From Streptococcus sp. WB01_FAA12 (GTDB taxonomy: Bacteria > Bacillota > Bacilli > Lactobacillales > Streptococcaceae), in assembly GCF_012843315.1 (NCBI RefSeq), contig NZ_JABAEX010000005.1:53272-117271 (forward strand): a stretch of DNA of 64,000 nucleotides, given 5' to 3'. Position 1 is the stretch's first letter. Each line of letters opens with the position of its first letter. This document shows positions 44,026 through 54,256 of this stretch, piece after piece. The notes beneath the pieces are model-generated. The model saw nothing but the letters and a program-made list of their open reading frames with translations. It had not been told where the DNA came from and ran no database searches. Position numbers and translations under genes: made by a program.

Positions 44026-45306
44026 ATGATTTATTCGAAAGAAATTGTTAGAGAATGGCTGGACGAAGTAGCGGAGCGGGCCAAGGACCATCCGGAGTGG
44101 GTGGATGTCTTTGAGCGTTGCTACACCGACACCTTGGACAATACGGTCGAAATCCTAGAAGATGGTTCGACCTTTGTACTGACAGGGGATATTCCTGCCA
44201 TGTGGCTTCGGGACTCGACAGCCCAACTCAGACCCTACCTGCATGTGGCTAAAAGAGATGTCCTCCTGCGTCAGACCATTGCAGGTTTGGTTAAGTGTCA
44301 GATGACCTTGGTGCTCAAGGATCCTTATGCCAATTCCTTTAACATTGAGGAGAACTGGAAGGGTCACCATGAGACAGACCACACAGATCTTAACGGCTGG
44401 ATTTGGGAGCGCAAGTATGAGGTGGACTCGCTTTGCTATCCTTTGCAGTTGGCTTATCTCCTTTGGAAAGAGACTGGCGAAACCAGTCAGTTTGATGAAA
44501 CTTTTGTCACAGCAACCAAGGAAATCCTTCATCTCTGGACGGTAGAGCAAGATCACAACAACTCTCCTTATCGTTTTGTTCGGGATACAGACCGCAAGGA
44601 AGATACGCTGGTAAATGATGGCTTTGGACCTGACTTTGCCGTGACAGGTATGACCTGGTCAGCCTTTCGTCCGAGTGATGACTGCTGTCAGTATAGCTAT
44701 TTGATTCCGTCCAATATGTTTGCAGTCGTTGTCTTGGGGTATGTCCAAGAAATCTTTGCAGAACTGAACCTAGCTGATAGCGAGAGTGTCATCGCAGATG
44801 CTAAACGTCTGCAAGCAGAGATCCAAGCAGGTATCGAAAACTATGCCTACACCACCAATAGCAAGGGCGAAAAGATTTACGCCTTTGAAGTGGATGGTCT
44901 AGGAAATGCCAGCATCATGGATGATCCAAACGTACCAAGTCTACTGGCTGCTCCATATCTTGGTTACTGTGCGATTGACGATGAAGTGTATCAAGCCACA
45001 CGCCGCACCATTCTGAGCCCTGAAAATCCATACTTCTACCAAGGAGAATACGCTAGTGGTCTTGGAAGTTCCCATACCTTCTATCGCTATATCTGGCCAA
45101 TCGCCCTTTCTATCCAGGGCTTGACAACAAGAGATAAGGCGGAGAAGAAATTCTTGCTCGATCAGCTGGTTGCCTGCGATGGTGGCACAGGTGTCATGCA
45201 TGAAAGCTTCCACGTAGATGATCCAACGCTCTACTCTCGCGAATGGTTCTCTTGGGCCAATATGATGTTCTGTGAGTTAGTCTTGGATTATCTAGATATT
45301 CGCTAG
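44026..45306 (+). CDS. Exo-alpha-1,6-mannosidase, GH125
   Basis: This 426-residue GH125 enzyme removes alpha-1,6-linked mannose from N-glycan cores in the cytoplasm. The alpha/alpha-barrel family features are visible: GDIPAMWLRDSTAQLRPY, DGFGPDFAVTGMTWSAFRPSDD and HESFHVDDP. It is close to pneumococcal SpGH125 (SP_2144 as I recall). The start at 44026 follows GAGGAAA and gives the known N-terminus MIYSKEIV. The longer reading from 44002 has no support. It begins a run with GH38, ROK and GH20 genes. Confidence 0.92.
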   Translation: MIYSKEIVREWLDEVAERAKDHPEWVDVFERCYTDTLDNTVEILEDGSTFVLTGDIPAMWLRDSTAQLRPYLHVAKRDVLLRQTIAGLVKCQMTLVLKDPYANSFNIEENWKGHHETDHTDLNGWIWERKYEVDSLCYPLQLAYLLWKETGETSQFDETFVTATKEILHLWTVEQDHNNSPYRFVRDTDRKEDTLVNDGFGPDFAVTGMTWSAFRPSDDCCQYSYLIPSNMFAVVVLGYVQEIFAELNLADSESVIADAKRLQAEIQAGIENYAYTTNSKGEKIYAFEVDGLGNASIMDDPNVPSLLAAPYLGYCAIDDEVYQATRRTILSPENPYFYQGEYASGLGSSHTFYRYIWPIALSIQGLTTRDKAEKKFLLDQLVACDGGTGVMHESFHVDDPTLYSREWFSWANMMFCELVLDYLDIR

Positions 45307-45361
45307 TCAGTTCTTTAGTTAGATAAAAATAAAAATTTAAGTTAGAATGAGGTTTTACTTC

Positions 45362-48007
45362 ATGGAAAATGTTGTCGTACATATTATCTCACATAGTCAC
45401 TGGGACCGTGAGTGGTACTTACCTTTTGAAAGCCACCGTATGCAGTTGGTGGAGTTATTTGACAATCTTTTTGATCTCTTTGAAAATGACCCTGAGTTCA
45501 AGAGTTTCCACTTGGATGGCCAAACCATTGTCCTCGATGACTACTTGGAAATTCGTCCTGAAAATCGCGACAAAGTCCAAGGTTACATCGACCAAGGCAA
45601 ACTCAAAATTGGTCCCTTTTACATCTTGCAGGATGATTACTTGATTTCCAGCGAAGCCAACGTCCGCAATACCTTGATTGGTCAAGCAGAATGTGCAAAA
45701 TGGGGCAAATCAACCCAGATTGGTTATTTCCCAGATACCTTTGGAAATATGGGACAAGCTCCCCAAATCCTTCAAAAATCAGGCATTCACGTGGCAGCCT
45801 TTGGCCGTGGTGTGAAGCCTATTGGATTTGACAACCAAGTCCTCGAAGATGAGCAGTTTACTTCCCAGTTTTCAGAAATGTACTGGCAGGGTGCTGATGG
45901 AAGTCGTGTCCTTGGCATCCTCTTTGCCAACTGGTACAGTAATGGGAATGAAATCCCTGTTGATAAGGATGAAGCCCTGGCCTTTTGGAAACAAAAATTG
46001 GCAGACGTACGTGACTACGCTTCGACCAACCAATGGTTGATGATGAACGGATGTGACCACCAGCCTGTACAGAGAAATCTGAGCGAAGCCATTCGTGTGG
46101 CAAATGAACTCTTCCCAGATGTGACCTTTGTGCATAGTTCCTTTGATGACTATATCCACGCAGTAGAAAGTGCTCTGCCTGAGCAACTATCTACCGTTAC
46201 AGGTGAGTTGACCAGTCAGGAAACAGATGGTTGGTATACACTGGCTAACACTTCTTCATCCCGTATTTACCTCAAACAAGCCTTCCAAGAGAACAGTAAC
46301 CTGCTAGAACAAGTGGTTGAACCATTGACTGTCATCACTGGCGGCCACAACCACAAGGACCAGTTGACCTATGCTTGGAAAGTCCTTCTACAAAATGCAC
46401 CCCATGATAGTATCTGTGGCTGTAGCGTGGACGAGGTTCACCGTGAGATGGAAACACGTTTTGCCAAGGTTAACCAAGTTGGGAACTTCGTTAAGACCAA
46501 CCTTCTCAACGAATGGAAGGGTAAAATTGCAACTCAGGAAGCTCAAAGCGACCATCTCTTTACGGTTATCAATACAGGCTTGCATGACAAGGTTGATACT
46601 GTCAGCACAGTGATTGATGTGGCGACTTGTGATTTTAAAGAATTGCACCCAACAGAAGGCTATAAGAAAATGGCAGCCTTGACCTTGCCAAACTACCGTG
46701 TCGAAGACTTGGAAGGCCATGCTGTAGAAGCGAAAATCGAAGATCTGGGAGCTAACTTTGAGTACGATTTACCAAAAGACAAGTTCCGTCAAGCTCGTAT
46801 CGCTCGACAAGTGCGCGTGACAGTCCCTGTTCATCTAGCACCTCTCTCTTGGACAACCTTCCAATTGCTTGAAGGAGAACAAGAACACCGTGACGGTATT
46901 TACCAAAATGGAGTGATTGATACGCCATTTGTAACGGTAAGTGTGGATGAAAACATCACGGTCTACGACAAGACAACTCATGAAGCTTATGAAGATGTTA
47001 TTCGCTTTGAAGACCGTGGTGACATTGGAAATGAGTACATCTATTTCCAACCAAAAGGAACAGAGCCTATCTACGCAGAACTCAAAGGCTGTGAAGTCTT
47101 GGAAAATACAGCTCGTTTTGCCAAGATTTTGCTCAAGCATGAATTGACAATTCCAGTAAGTGCAGACGAAAAATTAGATGCAGAACAAAGAGGAATCATC
47201 GAGTTTATGACGCGTGAAGCTGGGCGCTCAGAAGAATTGACAACCCTTCCTCTGGAAACAGAGATGACCGTCTTTGTTGATAATCCACAAATACGCTTCA
47301 AGACTCGCTTTACTAACACAGCTAAGGACCACCGTATCCGTCTCTTGGTCAAGACTCATAATACGTGTCCAAGCAATGATTCTGAAAGCATCTATGAGGT
47401 GGTGACACGACCAAATAAACCAGCTGCTTCTTGGGAAAATCCTGAAAATCCACAACACCAACAAGCCTTTGTCAGCCTTTATGATGATGAAAAAGGAGTG
47501 ACGGTGGCCAATAAAGGATTGCACGAGTATGAAATCCTTGGAGACGATACCATTGCCGTGACCATTCTTCGTGCCTCAGGTGAGCTAGGTGACTGGGGTT
47601 ACTTCCCGACACCAGAGGCTCAGTGCTTGCGTGAGTTTGAAGTCGAATATGCTCTTGAATGCCACCAAGCACAAGAACGCTTCTCAGCCTTCCGTCGTGC
47701 CAAAGCCTTCCAAACGCCATTCACTAGTCTTCAGGTTGCTAAACAAGAAGGAAGTGTTGCTGCGACTGGTAGCCTCTTGAGTCATGCGGCACTCAGCTTG
47801 CCACAAGTCTGCCCGACAGCCTTTAAGGTAGCTGAAAATGAAGAAGGATATGTACTTCGTTACTACAATATGAGCCAAGAAAATGTGCGCATATCTGAAC
47901 ACCAACAAACTATTCTTGACTTACTTGAGCGACCATATCCAGTTCATTCAGAACTATTGGCTCCACAAGAAATTCGTACAGAATTGATTAAAAAAGAAGA
48001 AATTTAA
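45362..48007 (+). CDS. Alpha-mannosidase, GH38
   Basis: This 881-residue GH38 zinc enzyme hydrolyses alpha-mannosidic bonds (alpha-1,3 in related streptococcal enzymes) in imported N-glycans. The zinc-site motif HSHWDREW and the nucleophile region GYFPDTFGNMGQ lie in the N-terminal barrel (about 1-270). A helical middle domain and beta-sandwich domains follow. Start at the ATG at 45362 with GAGG nine bases upstream. It lies 55 bases after the GH125 gene without a terminator between. Confidence 0.92.
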   Translation: MENVVVHIISHSHWDREWYLPFESHRMQLVELFDNLFDLFENDPEFKSFHLDGQTIVLDDYLEIRPENRDKVQGYIDQGKLKIGPFYILQDDYLISSEANVRNTLIGQAECAKWGKSTQIGYFPDTFGNMGQAPQILQKSGIHVAAFGRGVKPIGFDNQVLEDEQFTSQFSEMYWQGADGSRVLGILFANWYSNGNEIPVDKDEALAFWKQKLADVRDYASTNQWLMMNGCDHQPVQRNLSEAIRVANELFPDVTFVHSSFDDYIHAVESALPEQLSTVTGELTSQETDGWYTLANTSSSRIYLKQAFQENSNLLEQVVEPLTVITGGHNHKDQLTYAWKVLLQNAPHDSICGCSVDEVHREMETRFAKVNQVGNFVKTNLLNEWKGKIATQEAQSDHLFTVINTGLHDKVDTVSTVIDVATCDFKELHPTEGYKKMAALTLPNYRVEDLEGHAVEAKIEDLGANFEYDLPKDKFRQARIARQVRVTVPVHLAPLSWTTFQLLEGEQEHRDGIYQNGVIDTPFVTVSVDENITVYDKTTHEAYEDVIRFEDRGDIGNEYIYFQPKGTEPIYAELKGCEVLENTARFAKILLKHELTIPVSADEKLDAEQRGIIEFMTREAGRSEELTTLPLETEMTVFVDNPQIRFKTRFTNTAKDHRIRLLVKTHNTCPSNDSESIYEVVTRPNKPAASWENPENPQHQQAFVSLYDDEKGVTVANKGLHEYEILGDDTIAVTILRASGELGDWGYFPTPEAQCLREFEVEYALECHQAQERFSAFRRAKAFQTPFTSLQVAKQEGSVAATGSLLSHAALSLPQVCPTAFKVAENEEGYVLRYYNMSQENVRISEHQQTILDLLERPYPVHSELLAPQEIRTELIKKEEI

Positions 48008-48051
48008 TAGTTATAAAGTGTTCTATAACTAATACTATGAGATAGAAAGGA

Positions 48052-48094
48052 GGGGCGAAAGAGTAAGGATTAACTACTGATTCGTCCCTTTTTT
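48052..48094 (+). terminator. Terminator-like hairpin between GH38 and ROK genes
   Basis: GGGGCGAA (48052-48059) pairs with TTCGTCCC (48081-48088, one G-U), followed by six T. It ends only ten bases before the ROK start. Downstream expression must rely on read-through, so it may act as a partial terminator or an attenuator. Confidence 0.7.
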
Positions 48095-48103
48095 GGTGAT
48101 AAT

Positions 48104-48973
48104 ATGACGATTGCAACCATTGATATCGGAGGGACTGGGATTAAGTTTGCCAGTCTGACTCCTGATGGAAAAATACTAGATAAGACAAGTACACTGACGC
48201 CAGAAAACTTGGAAGCTTTACTGGCTTGGCTAGACCAGCGCTTGTCAGGGCAAGATTATAACGGCATTGCTATGAGCGTTCCAGGTGCGGTCAATCAAGA
48301 AACAGGTGTGATTGAGGGAATCAGTGCTGTACCTTACATCCATGGCTTTTCTTGGTATGAAGCTCTTGCTCATCATCAACTCCCTATCCATCTAGAAAAT
48401 GATGCCAACTGTGTTGGACTGAGTGAATTGCTAGCTCACCCAGAGATTGAAAATGCAGCCTGTGTCGTGATTGGGACTGGAATCGGCGGAGCTATGATTA
48501 TCAATGGCAAACTTCACCGTGGTCGCCACGGCTTAGGTGGTGAGTTTGGCTATATGACAACCATTGAACCAGCTGAAAAACTCAACAACTGGTCGCTACT
48601 AGCATCTACAGGAAACATGGTTCGCTACGTAATTGAAAAGTCAGGTCAGACTGACTGGGACGGCCGCAAGATTTACCAAGAAGCTGCAGCAGGCAATGCC
48701 CTTTGCCAAGAAGCCATTTTGCGCATGAACCGTAATCTGGCGCAAGGCTTGCTCAATATCCAGTATCTTATCGATCCAGATGTCATTAGTCTGGGAGGCT
48801 CTATCAGTCAAAATCCAGATTTTATCCAAGGCGTCAAAAAAGCTGTCGATGAATTTGTCGATACCTATGAAGAATATACGGTCGCACCTGTCATCCAAGC
48901 CTGCACCTATCATGCAGATGCTAATCTCTACGGTGCCCTTGTCAACTGGCTACAGGAGGAAAATCAATGGTAA
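48104..48973 (+). CDS. ROK family sugar kinase
   Basis: This 289-residue ROK protein has the ATP-phosphate loop [10 protein letters not shown] at the start and the sugar-site Asp in [20 protein letters not shown] and a shortened zinc-type region [12 protein letters not shown] are also seen. It lacks a helix-turn-helix, so it is a kinase and not a repressor. From the neighbours it probably phosphorylates mannose or N-acetylglucosamine released from N-glycans. The ribosome site is weak (GGTGAT). It overlaps the GH20 gene by seven bases. Confidence 0.87.
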   Translation: MTIATIDIGGTGIKFASLTPDGKILDKTSTLTPENLEALLAWLDQRLSGQDYNGIAMSVPGAVNQETGVIEGISAVPYIHGFSWYEALAHHQLPIHLENDANCVGLSELLAHPEIENAACVVIGTGIGGAMIINGKLHRGRHGLGGEFGYMTTIEPAEKLNNWSLLASTGNMVRYVIEKSGQTDWDGRKIYQEAAAGNALCQEAILRMNRNLAQGLLNIQYLIDPDVISLGGSISQNPDFIQGVKKAVDEFVDTYEEYTVAPVIQACTYHADANLYGALVNWLQEENQW

Positions 48974-50847
48974 GATTTACAGGACTTAGTCCCAAACAAA
49001 CGCAAGCTATTGAAGCATTAAAAAATCACATTTCTCTGCCAGATGTAGAGGTAGCTGTCGCTCAGTCTGACCAAGCCTCTATCTCTATCAAGGGTGAGGG
49101 TGGACACTATCACCTGACTTATCGCAAACCTCACCAACTTTACCGTGCCTTGTCCTTGTTGACAACAGCTCTAGCAGAAGGTGATAAGGTAGACCTTGAA
49201 GAACAAGCTGCTTATGAAGATTTGGCTTACATGGCAGACTGTTCCCGAAATGCAGTTCTAAATGTCGCTTCTGCCAAGCAGATGATTGAGGTCTTGGCTC
49301 TCATGGGCTACTCAACCTTTGAACTCTACATGGAAGATACCTATCAAATCGAGGGACAACCTTACTTTGGTTACTTCCGTGGCGCCTACTCGGCTGAGGA
49401 ATTACAGGAAATTGAAGCCTACGCCCAGCAGTTTGACATGACCTTTGTACCATGTATCCAGACCTTGGCCCACTTGTCAGCCTTTGTCAAATGGGGTGTT
49501 AAGGAAGTGCAAGAACTCCGTGATGTAGAGGACATTCTCCTTATTGGCGAAGAAAAGGTTTATGATTTGATTGATGGCATGTTTGCCACTCTGTCTAAAC
49601 TGCAGACTCGCAAGGTCAATATCGGGATGGACGAAGCCCACTTGGTTGGCTTGGGACGCTACCTCATTTTGAACGGTGTTGTGGATCGTAGTCTCCTCAT
49701 GTGTCAACACTTGGAGCGCGTGCTGGACATTGCAGACAAGTATGGCTTCCACTGTCAGATGTGGAGCGATATGTTCTTCAAGCTCATGTCAGCAGATGGG
49801 CAGTACGATCGAGATGTGGAAATTCCTGAGGGAACTCGTGTCTACCTAGATCGCCTCAAAGACCGCGTGACTTTGGTTTACTGGGATTATTATCAGGATA
49901 GCGAGGAAAAATACAACCGTAATTTCTGCAACCATCACAAGATTAGCCAAAATATAGCCTTTGCAGGGGGAGCTTGGAAGTGGATTGGTTTCACACCTAA
50001 CAACCATTTCAGCCGTCTCATCGCTATCGAGGCCAATAAAGCCTGTCGTGCCAATCAGATCAAAGAGGTCATCGTAACTGGTTGGGGAGACAATGGTGGC
50101 GAGACAGCTCAGTTTTCTATCCTACCAAGCTTGCAAATCTGGGCAGAACTCTGCTACCGCAATGACCTAGACCGTTTGTCTGCACACTTCAAAACCAATA
50201 TTGGCCTATCGGTTGAGGACTTCATGCAGATTGACCTAGCCAACCTCTTGCCAGACCTACCAGACAATCTCAGTGGTATCAATCCCAACCGCTATGTCTT
50301 TTATCAGGATGTTCTTTGTCCAATCCTTGACCGACACATGACACCTGAACAGGACAAACCGCACTTCGCTCAGGCTGCTGAGACGCTTGCTGAAATCAAA
50401 AAAAAAGCTGGGAATTATGCCTATCTATTTGAAACTCAGGCCCAGTTGAACGGCATTTTAAGTAGCAAAGTGGATGTGGGACGACGCATCCGTGAAACTT
50501 ATAAAGTCGGTGACAAAGTCAGCTTGCAACAAATCGCCAGAGAAGAATTACCAAAACTCAGAAGTGAGATTGAAACTTTCCACAAACTCTTTAGCCACCA
50601 ATGGTTGAAAGAAAACAAGGTCTTTGGTTTGGATACGGTCGATATCCGTATGGGCGGACTCTTACAAAGAATCAAGCGAGCAGAGAGTCGCATTGAGGGT
50701 TATCTGGCAGGTCAGATTGACCGCATCGAAGAATTAGAAGTCGAAATCCTTCCATTTAACGATTTTTATGGAGACAAGGACTTTGCAGCCACAACAGCTA
50801 ACCAGTGGCACACCATTGCGACAGCTTCGACGATTTATACGACCTAG
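48967..50847 (+). CDS. Exo-beta-N-acetylhexosaminidase, GH20 (GH20C type)
   Basis: This 626-residue cytoplasmic GH20 enzyme removes terminal beta-linked GlcNAc or GalNAc from glycans. The catalytic Asp-Glu pair is in IGMDEAH (about residue 220), and the barrel has ELYMEDTYQ and TGWGDNGGE. No signal peptide or anchor is present, in contrast to the surface enzyme StrH. It resembles pneumococcal GH20C (SP_2141 as I recall). It overlaps the ROK gene and is followed by a terminator. Confidence 0.9.
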   Translation: MVRFTGLSPKQTQAIEALKNHISLPDVEVAVAQSDQASISIKGEGGHYHLTYRKPHQLYRALSLLTTALAEGDKVDLEEQAAYEDLAYMADCSRNAVLNVASAKQMIEVLALMGYSTFELYMEDTYQIEGQPYFGYFRGAYSAEELQEIEAYAQQFDMTFVPCIQTLAHLSAFVKWGVKEVQELRDVEDILLIGEEKVYDLIDGMFATLSKLQTRKVNIGMDEAHLVGLGRYLILNGVVDRSLLMCQHLERVLDIADKYGFHCQMWSDMFFKLMSADGQYDRDVEIPEGTRVYLDRLKDRVTLVYWDYYQDSEEKYNRNFCNHHKISQNIAFAGGAWKWIGFTPNNHFSRLIAIEANKACRANQIKEVIVTGWGDNGGETAQFSILPSLQIWAELCYRNDLDRLSAHFKTNIGLSVEDFMQIDLANLLPDLPDNLSGINPNRYVFYQDVLCPILDRHMTPEQDKPHFAQAAETLAEIKKKAGNYAYLFETQAQLNGILSSKVDVGRRIRETYKVGDKVSLQQIAREELPKLRSEIETFHKLFSHQWLKENKVFGLDTVDIRMGGLLQRIKRAESRIEGYLAGQIDRIEELEVEILPFNDFYGDKDFAATTANQWHTIATASTIYTT

Positions 50848-50867
50848 AAATTTATCACAGATAGTTA

Positions 50868-50901
50868 AACATCTCCTTTTAAATACATGGAGATGTTTTT
50901 T
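50868..50901 (+). terminator. Terminator of the glycosidase operon
   Basis: A 9-bp stem (AACATCTCC / GGAGATGTT) with a 12-base loop is followed by T7. Confidence 0.9.
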
Positions 50902-50960
50902 TGATTTGGAGATAGAGAAGAAGTATAATGAAGGTAGAAAGAAAGTTTGGAGGTCTGACC

Positions 50961-52076
50961 ATGAAAAAGCTACTACTAGTCCTAGGTGCGAGTATGCTAG
51001 TTTTATCTGCTTGCCACAAGGCGACAGAAGATAGCATAACTAGTCCATCAACACCGAGGGAGCAACAAACAAAGGAAGTAACCAACTATTTTCACTACCT
51101 AGCGGACTCCTATCAAAAGGCTCTTTCCCACGAAAAAGAATCCAAGGATACAGCTGTTCAATCACCCATGGCTGCTACGGTTGTAGCTATGGAAGAACTC
51201 CAGTTATCTAATCCGACTGATCAAGCCTTGATTATGAAGAACTACTCGGATTTTCAGAAACTAATCCAATACAATGCCGAAAAGTGGGAGGAAGAGTTTG
51301 CAAGCTGGGCTTCTTCTATGGGGCAGTCCTATCATAGACTAGAGCATGCAAACTTTGATGAAAAAAATGAACTAATCAAAAAATTAGAAGCTACAACAGT
51401 CTCTCAGAAAAGTGTCAAATGGAATGTTTTTGGAGTATCGAGTGACAATGCTTATGACTACTTGATTTTGGATGCCTACTATGACAAGCAGAATAAACAT
51501 TTCTACTTGTTTACACTGAAAGATGGGCAAGCACAAATCTTGCATGCTGATAAGACACTGGAAACTGTCCCTACTGCAAACTTTGAAGAGACTGAAAATA
51601 CAGATTTAGCGCAGCGTTTTAAGGAGTTTCTTTCCAAAACTAGTGTAACTATAGAGGATAAGCCAGTTGCAGATAATAGGTCTCTAAGAGACAAGGTAAA
51701 AAAAGCCATGGAATCCTACTCGGATAGTAAAGGTGAAGTATTCAAGTCAACCAATTTGGCCACTTATGGTAATTACTATGGACTAGCAGTGCCAGACCAG
51801 ATAATGCAATTTGGACAAGTAGATGGGGTGAATTATACTTTTAAATGGTATGGCTATATTGCAGGTTCAGGTTCTAGGCGGTTCGATATCCTAGCTTGCT
51901 ATGTGAATGAAGCAGGGACAGAGGTGATTCTCTTTGGTTACAAGGATGGCAATCCTGCTCTTTTACACACAGAAGGACAGCCGGAGATTGAGAAAAACGA
52001 ATCAGGGGCTATCATAAATGCCCAGGTTCATTTTGTCGAGTTTCATCACACAATATTAGAACAAGTTTTCAATTAG
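50961..52076 (+). CDS. Uncharacterised lipoprotein (possibly DUF4767-like)
   Basis: This 371-residue lipoprotein has a short signal peptide with lipobox LSAC (Cys about 18). Two related modules seem to follow. The first includes WEEEFASWASSMGQSYH and ends with FTLKDGQAQIL. The second starts near SLRDKVKKAMESY and ends with FGYKDGNPALLHTE. This faintly recalls DUF4767 proteins, but I am not sure. The start at 50961 follows GGAGGT. It lies between the glycosidases and the N-glycan transporter. A role in glycan capture is possible but not shown. Confidence 0.6.
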   Translation: MKKLLLVLGASMLVLSACHKATEDSITSPSTPREQQTKEVTNYFHYLADSYQKALSHEKESKDTAVQSPMAATVVAMEELQLSNPTDQALIMKNYSDFQKLIQYNAEKWEEEFASWASSMGQSYHRLEHANFDEKNELIKKLEATTVSQKSVKWNVFGVSSDNAYDYLILDAYYDKQNKHFYLFTLKDGQAQILHADKTLETVPTANFEETENTDLAQRFKEFLSKTSVTIEDKPVADNRSLRDKVKKAMESYSDSKGEVFKSTNLATYGNYYGLAVPDQIMQFGQVDGVNYTFKWYGYIAGSGSRRFDILACYVNEAGTEVILFGYKDGNPALLHTEGQPEIEKNESGAIINAQVHFVEFHHTILEQVFN

Positions 52077-52142
52077 TAAAGCGGAAATACGCTTATCGCA
52101 TGCAGAGTGTTTCTCGTGAAACCTATTTCTTATAAAAAACTT

Positions 52143-52172
52143 CTCCACATAAAATAATTTGTGGAGTTTTTT
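52143..52172 (+). terminator. Terminator after the lipoprotein gene
   Basis: A 7-bp stem (CTCCACA / TGTGGAG) with a 10-base loop is followed by T6. Confidence 0.9.
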
Positions 52173-52209
52173 CTATAATTAGTAGTTTAACCTAGCCCTC
52201 AATTAGGAG

Positions 52210-52234
52210 TATACTAATAATGTAATCGTTATCA
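52210..52234 (+). promoter_or_regulatory. -10 element and perfect cre site of the N-glycan transporter
   Basis: TATACT (52210-52215) is followed by ATGTAATCGTTATCA (52220-52234), which fits the cre consensus WTGNAANCGNWNNCW completely. The cre covers the predicted start of transcription, so CcpA repression is expected. Confidence 0.8.
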
Positions 52235-52285
52235 AACCTAAAAATTCGATGAAATCAGTTTTTAGGAATAAAATGGGAGGAAATT

Positions 52286-53215
52286 ATGAAAAAGTTTTCA
52301 AAGACCTTGAGAGATAACTGGATTTTTCTCTTGATGGTTTTACCAGGGGCACTTTGGTTGATTCTATTCTTCTACATCCCAGTATTTGGAAATGTGGTCG
52401 CCTTCAAAGACTACCATATGAGTGGTGAAGGATTTATCCACAGTATTATGAATAGTAAGTGGGTTGGTTTCGATAACTTTAAGTTCTTATTTAGTTCTAA
52501 AGATGCTTTTATTATCACTCGTAATACCGTTCTTTACAACCTTGGATTTATCTTTATCGGTTTGATTGTGTCGGTGGGTATTGCCATCATCCTCAGCGAG
52601 CTCCGTTCTAAGAGAATGGTTAAAATCTTCCAAACATCTATGTTATTCCCTTACTTCTTGTCATGGGTTATCATCAGTTTCTTTACAGATGCTTTCCTAA
52701 ACATCGATAAAGGGGTTATCAACCGTTTCTTGGAAACCATTGGTGTGAAGGGGATCAACTTCTATGCTGACTTGGGCATTTGGCCATATCTCCTCCTCTT
52801 CCTAGGTATTTGGAAAGGCTTTGGTTATAGTAGTGTTATGTACTACGCAACCATCATGGGTATTGACCCAACTTACTACGAAGCAGCGACAGTGGACGGT
52901 GCTAGCAAGTGGCAACGGATTCGCAACGTAACGATTCCACAGTTGACACCGCTTATAACCGTTTTGACCATCCTTGCAGTCGGAAACATCTTCCGCGCAG
53001 ACTTCGGTCTTTTCTACCAAATCCCACACAATGCTGGTCAGCTTTACAATGTTACCAACGTACTAGACGTCTATGTCTATAATGGTTTGACTCAGACAGC
53101 GGATATTGGTATGGCATCAGCAGCTGGTCTTTATCAGTCAGTTGTCGGTTTGATTCTCGTTATCTTATCAAATATACTTGCAAGACGAGTTGATCCAAAT
53201 TCAGCACTATTCTAG
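52286..53215 (+). CDS. ngtP1: N-glycan ABC transporter permease 1
   Basis: This 309-residue carbohydrate ABC permease (LplB/UgpA type) has six membrane segments and the EAA loop EAATVDGASKWQRIRNVTIPQ. With the next two genes it matches the pneumococcal NgtP1-NgtP2-NgtS importer of N-glycans freed by endo-beta-N-acetylglucosaminidase. No ATPase is encoded with it; such streptococcal importers use the shared ATPase MsmK. GGAGG precedes the ATG. Confidence 0.88.
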   Translation: MKKFSKTLRDNWIFLLMVLPGALWLILFFYIPVFGNVVAFKDYHMSGEGFIHSIMNSKWVGFDNFKFLFSSKDAFIITRNTVLYNLGFIFIGLIVSVGIAIILSELRSKRMVKIFQTSMLFPYFLSWVIISFFTDAFLNIDKGVINRFLETIGVKGINFYADLGIWPYLLLFLGIWKGFGYSSVMYYATIMGIDPTYYEAATVDGASKWQRIRNVTIPQLTPLITVLTILAVGNIFRADFGLFYQIPHNAGQLYNVTNVLDVYVYNGLTQTADIGMASAAGLYQSVVGLILVILSNILARRVDPNSALF

Positions 53216-53228
53216 AAAGGAGGAAAGC

Positions 53229-54149
53229 ATGGCAGAAAAAATTAAAAAAGCAAAAATTGATAATGTCGGCATTCACTCCTTTAGTAAGAAGGCAGATATC
53301 TTCTTCAGTATTATTTCTGGATTGATTGCTCTCTCTTGTATCTTGCCCTTTATCTTTGTCATCATGATTTCCATCACAGATGAAAAGAGCATCCTTCAAC
53401 ATGGATATAGCTTTTTCCCATCACAGTTTGGATTAGATGGCTTCGAGTTTTTGGCTCAGTTTAAAGATAAGATATTACAAGCGCTCTTTATCTCAGTGTT
53501 TGTAACAGTGGTCGGAACCTTGACAAACGTCTTTATCACAACGACTTATGCCTATGCCATTTCACGGACAACCTTTAAGTACCGCAGATTCTTTACAATT
53601 TTCGTCCTACTTAGTATGTTGTTCAACGCCGGTTTGGTTCCAGGCTATATCGTGGTAACTCGTTTGCTTCAACTGGGTGACACAGTTTGGGCCTTGATTG
53701 TTCCAATGCTTCTCTCGCCATTTAACATCATCTTGATGCGTTCCTTCTTCAAGAAGACCATTCCAGAAGCCATTCTCGAGTCCGCTCGTATAGATGGTGC
53801 TAGTGAAGCCCGGATCTTCTTCCAAATCTGTTTACCATTGTCGCTGCCAGGTATCGCCACCATCACGCTTTTGACAGCTCTTGGTTTCTGGAACGACTGG
53901 TTCAACGCCCTTCTTTACATCAAGAGTGACAACTTGTATCCATTGCAGTATTTGCTTATGCAAATCCAACAAAATATGGACTACATCGCTAAAGCAGTCG
54001 GCCTTTCTGGTCAACTGGGAGTCGCTCTTCCAAAGGAAACAGGACGTATGGCCATGGTTGTGGTTGCAACCCTTCCGATTGCAATTCTGTATCCATTCTT
54101 CCAACGCTACTTTGTTAAAGGTTTGACAATCGGTGGTGTGAAAGAATAG
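53229..54149 (+). CDS. ngtP2: N-glycan ABC transporter permease 2
   Basis: This 306-residue permease (YtcP/UgpE type) pairs with the preceding one. It has six membrane segments and the EAA loop ESARIDGASEARIFFQICLPL. I start at MAEKIKKAKI, with GGAGGAAAG upstream. The open frame back to 53178 lies inside the previous gene. The C-terminus GLTIGGVKE is typical of the family. Confidence 0.88.
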   Translation: MAEKIKKAKIDNVGIHSFSKKADIFFSIISGLIALSCILPFIFVIMISITDEKSILQHGYSFFPSQFGLDGFEFLAQFKDKILQALFISVFVTVVGTLTNVFITTTYAYAISRTTFKYRRFFTIFVLLSMLFNAGLVPGYIVVTRLLQLGDTVWALIVPMLLSPFNIILMRSFFKKTIPEAILESARIDGASEARIFFQICLPLSLPGIATITLLTALGFWNDWFNALLYIKSDNLYPLQYLLMQIQQNMDYIAKAVGLSGQLGVALPKETGRMAMVVVATLPIAILYPFFQRYFVKGLTIGGVKE

Positions 54150-54256
54150 GACTTACTGAGAAACACCGTTTCTCACTTCCCAACTTCATCTTAGTAGCTG
54201 AAGTTAAAATCATTAAATCGTTTATAAGTTTAAAAATAAAAAAAGGAGTTTTCATC

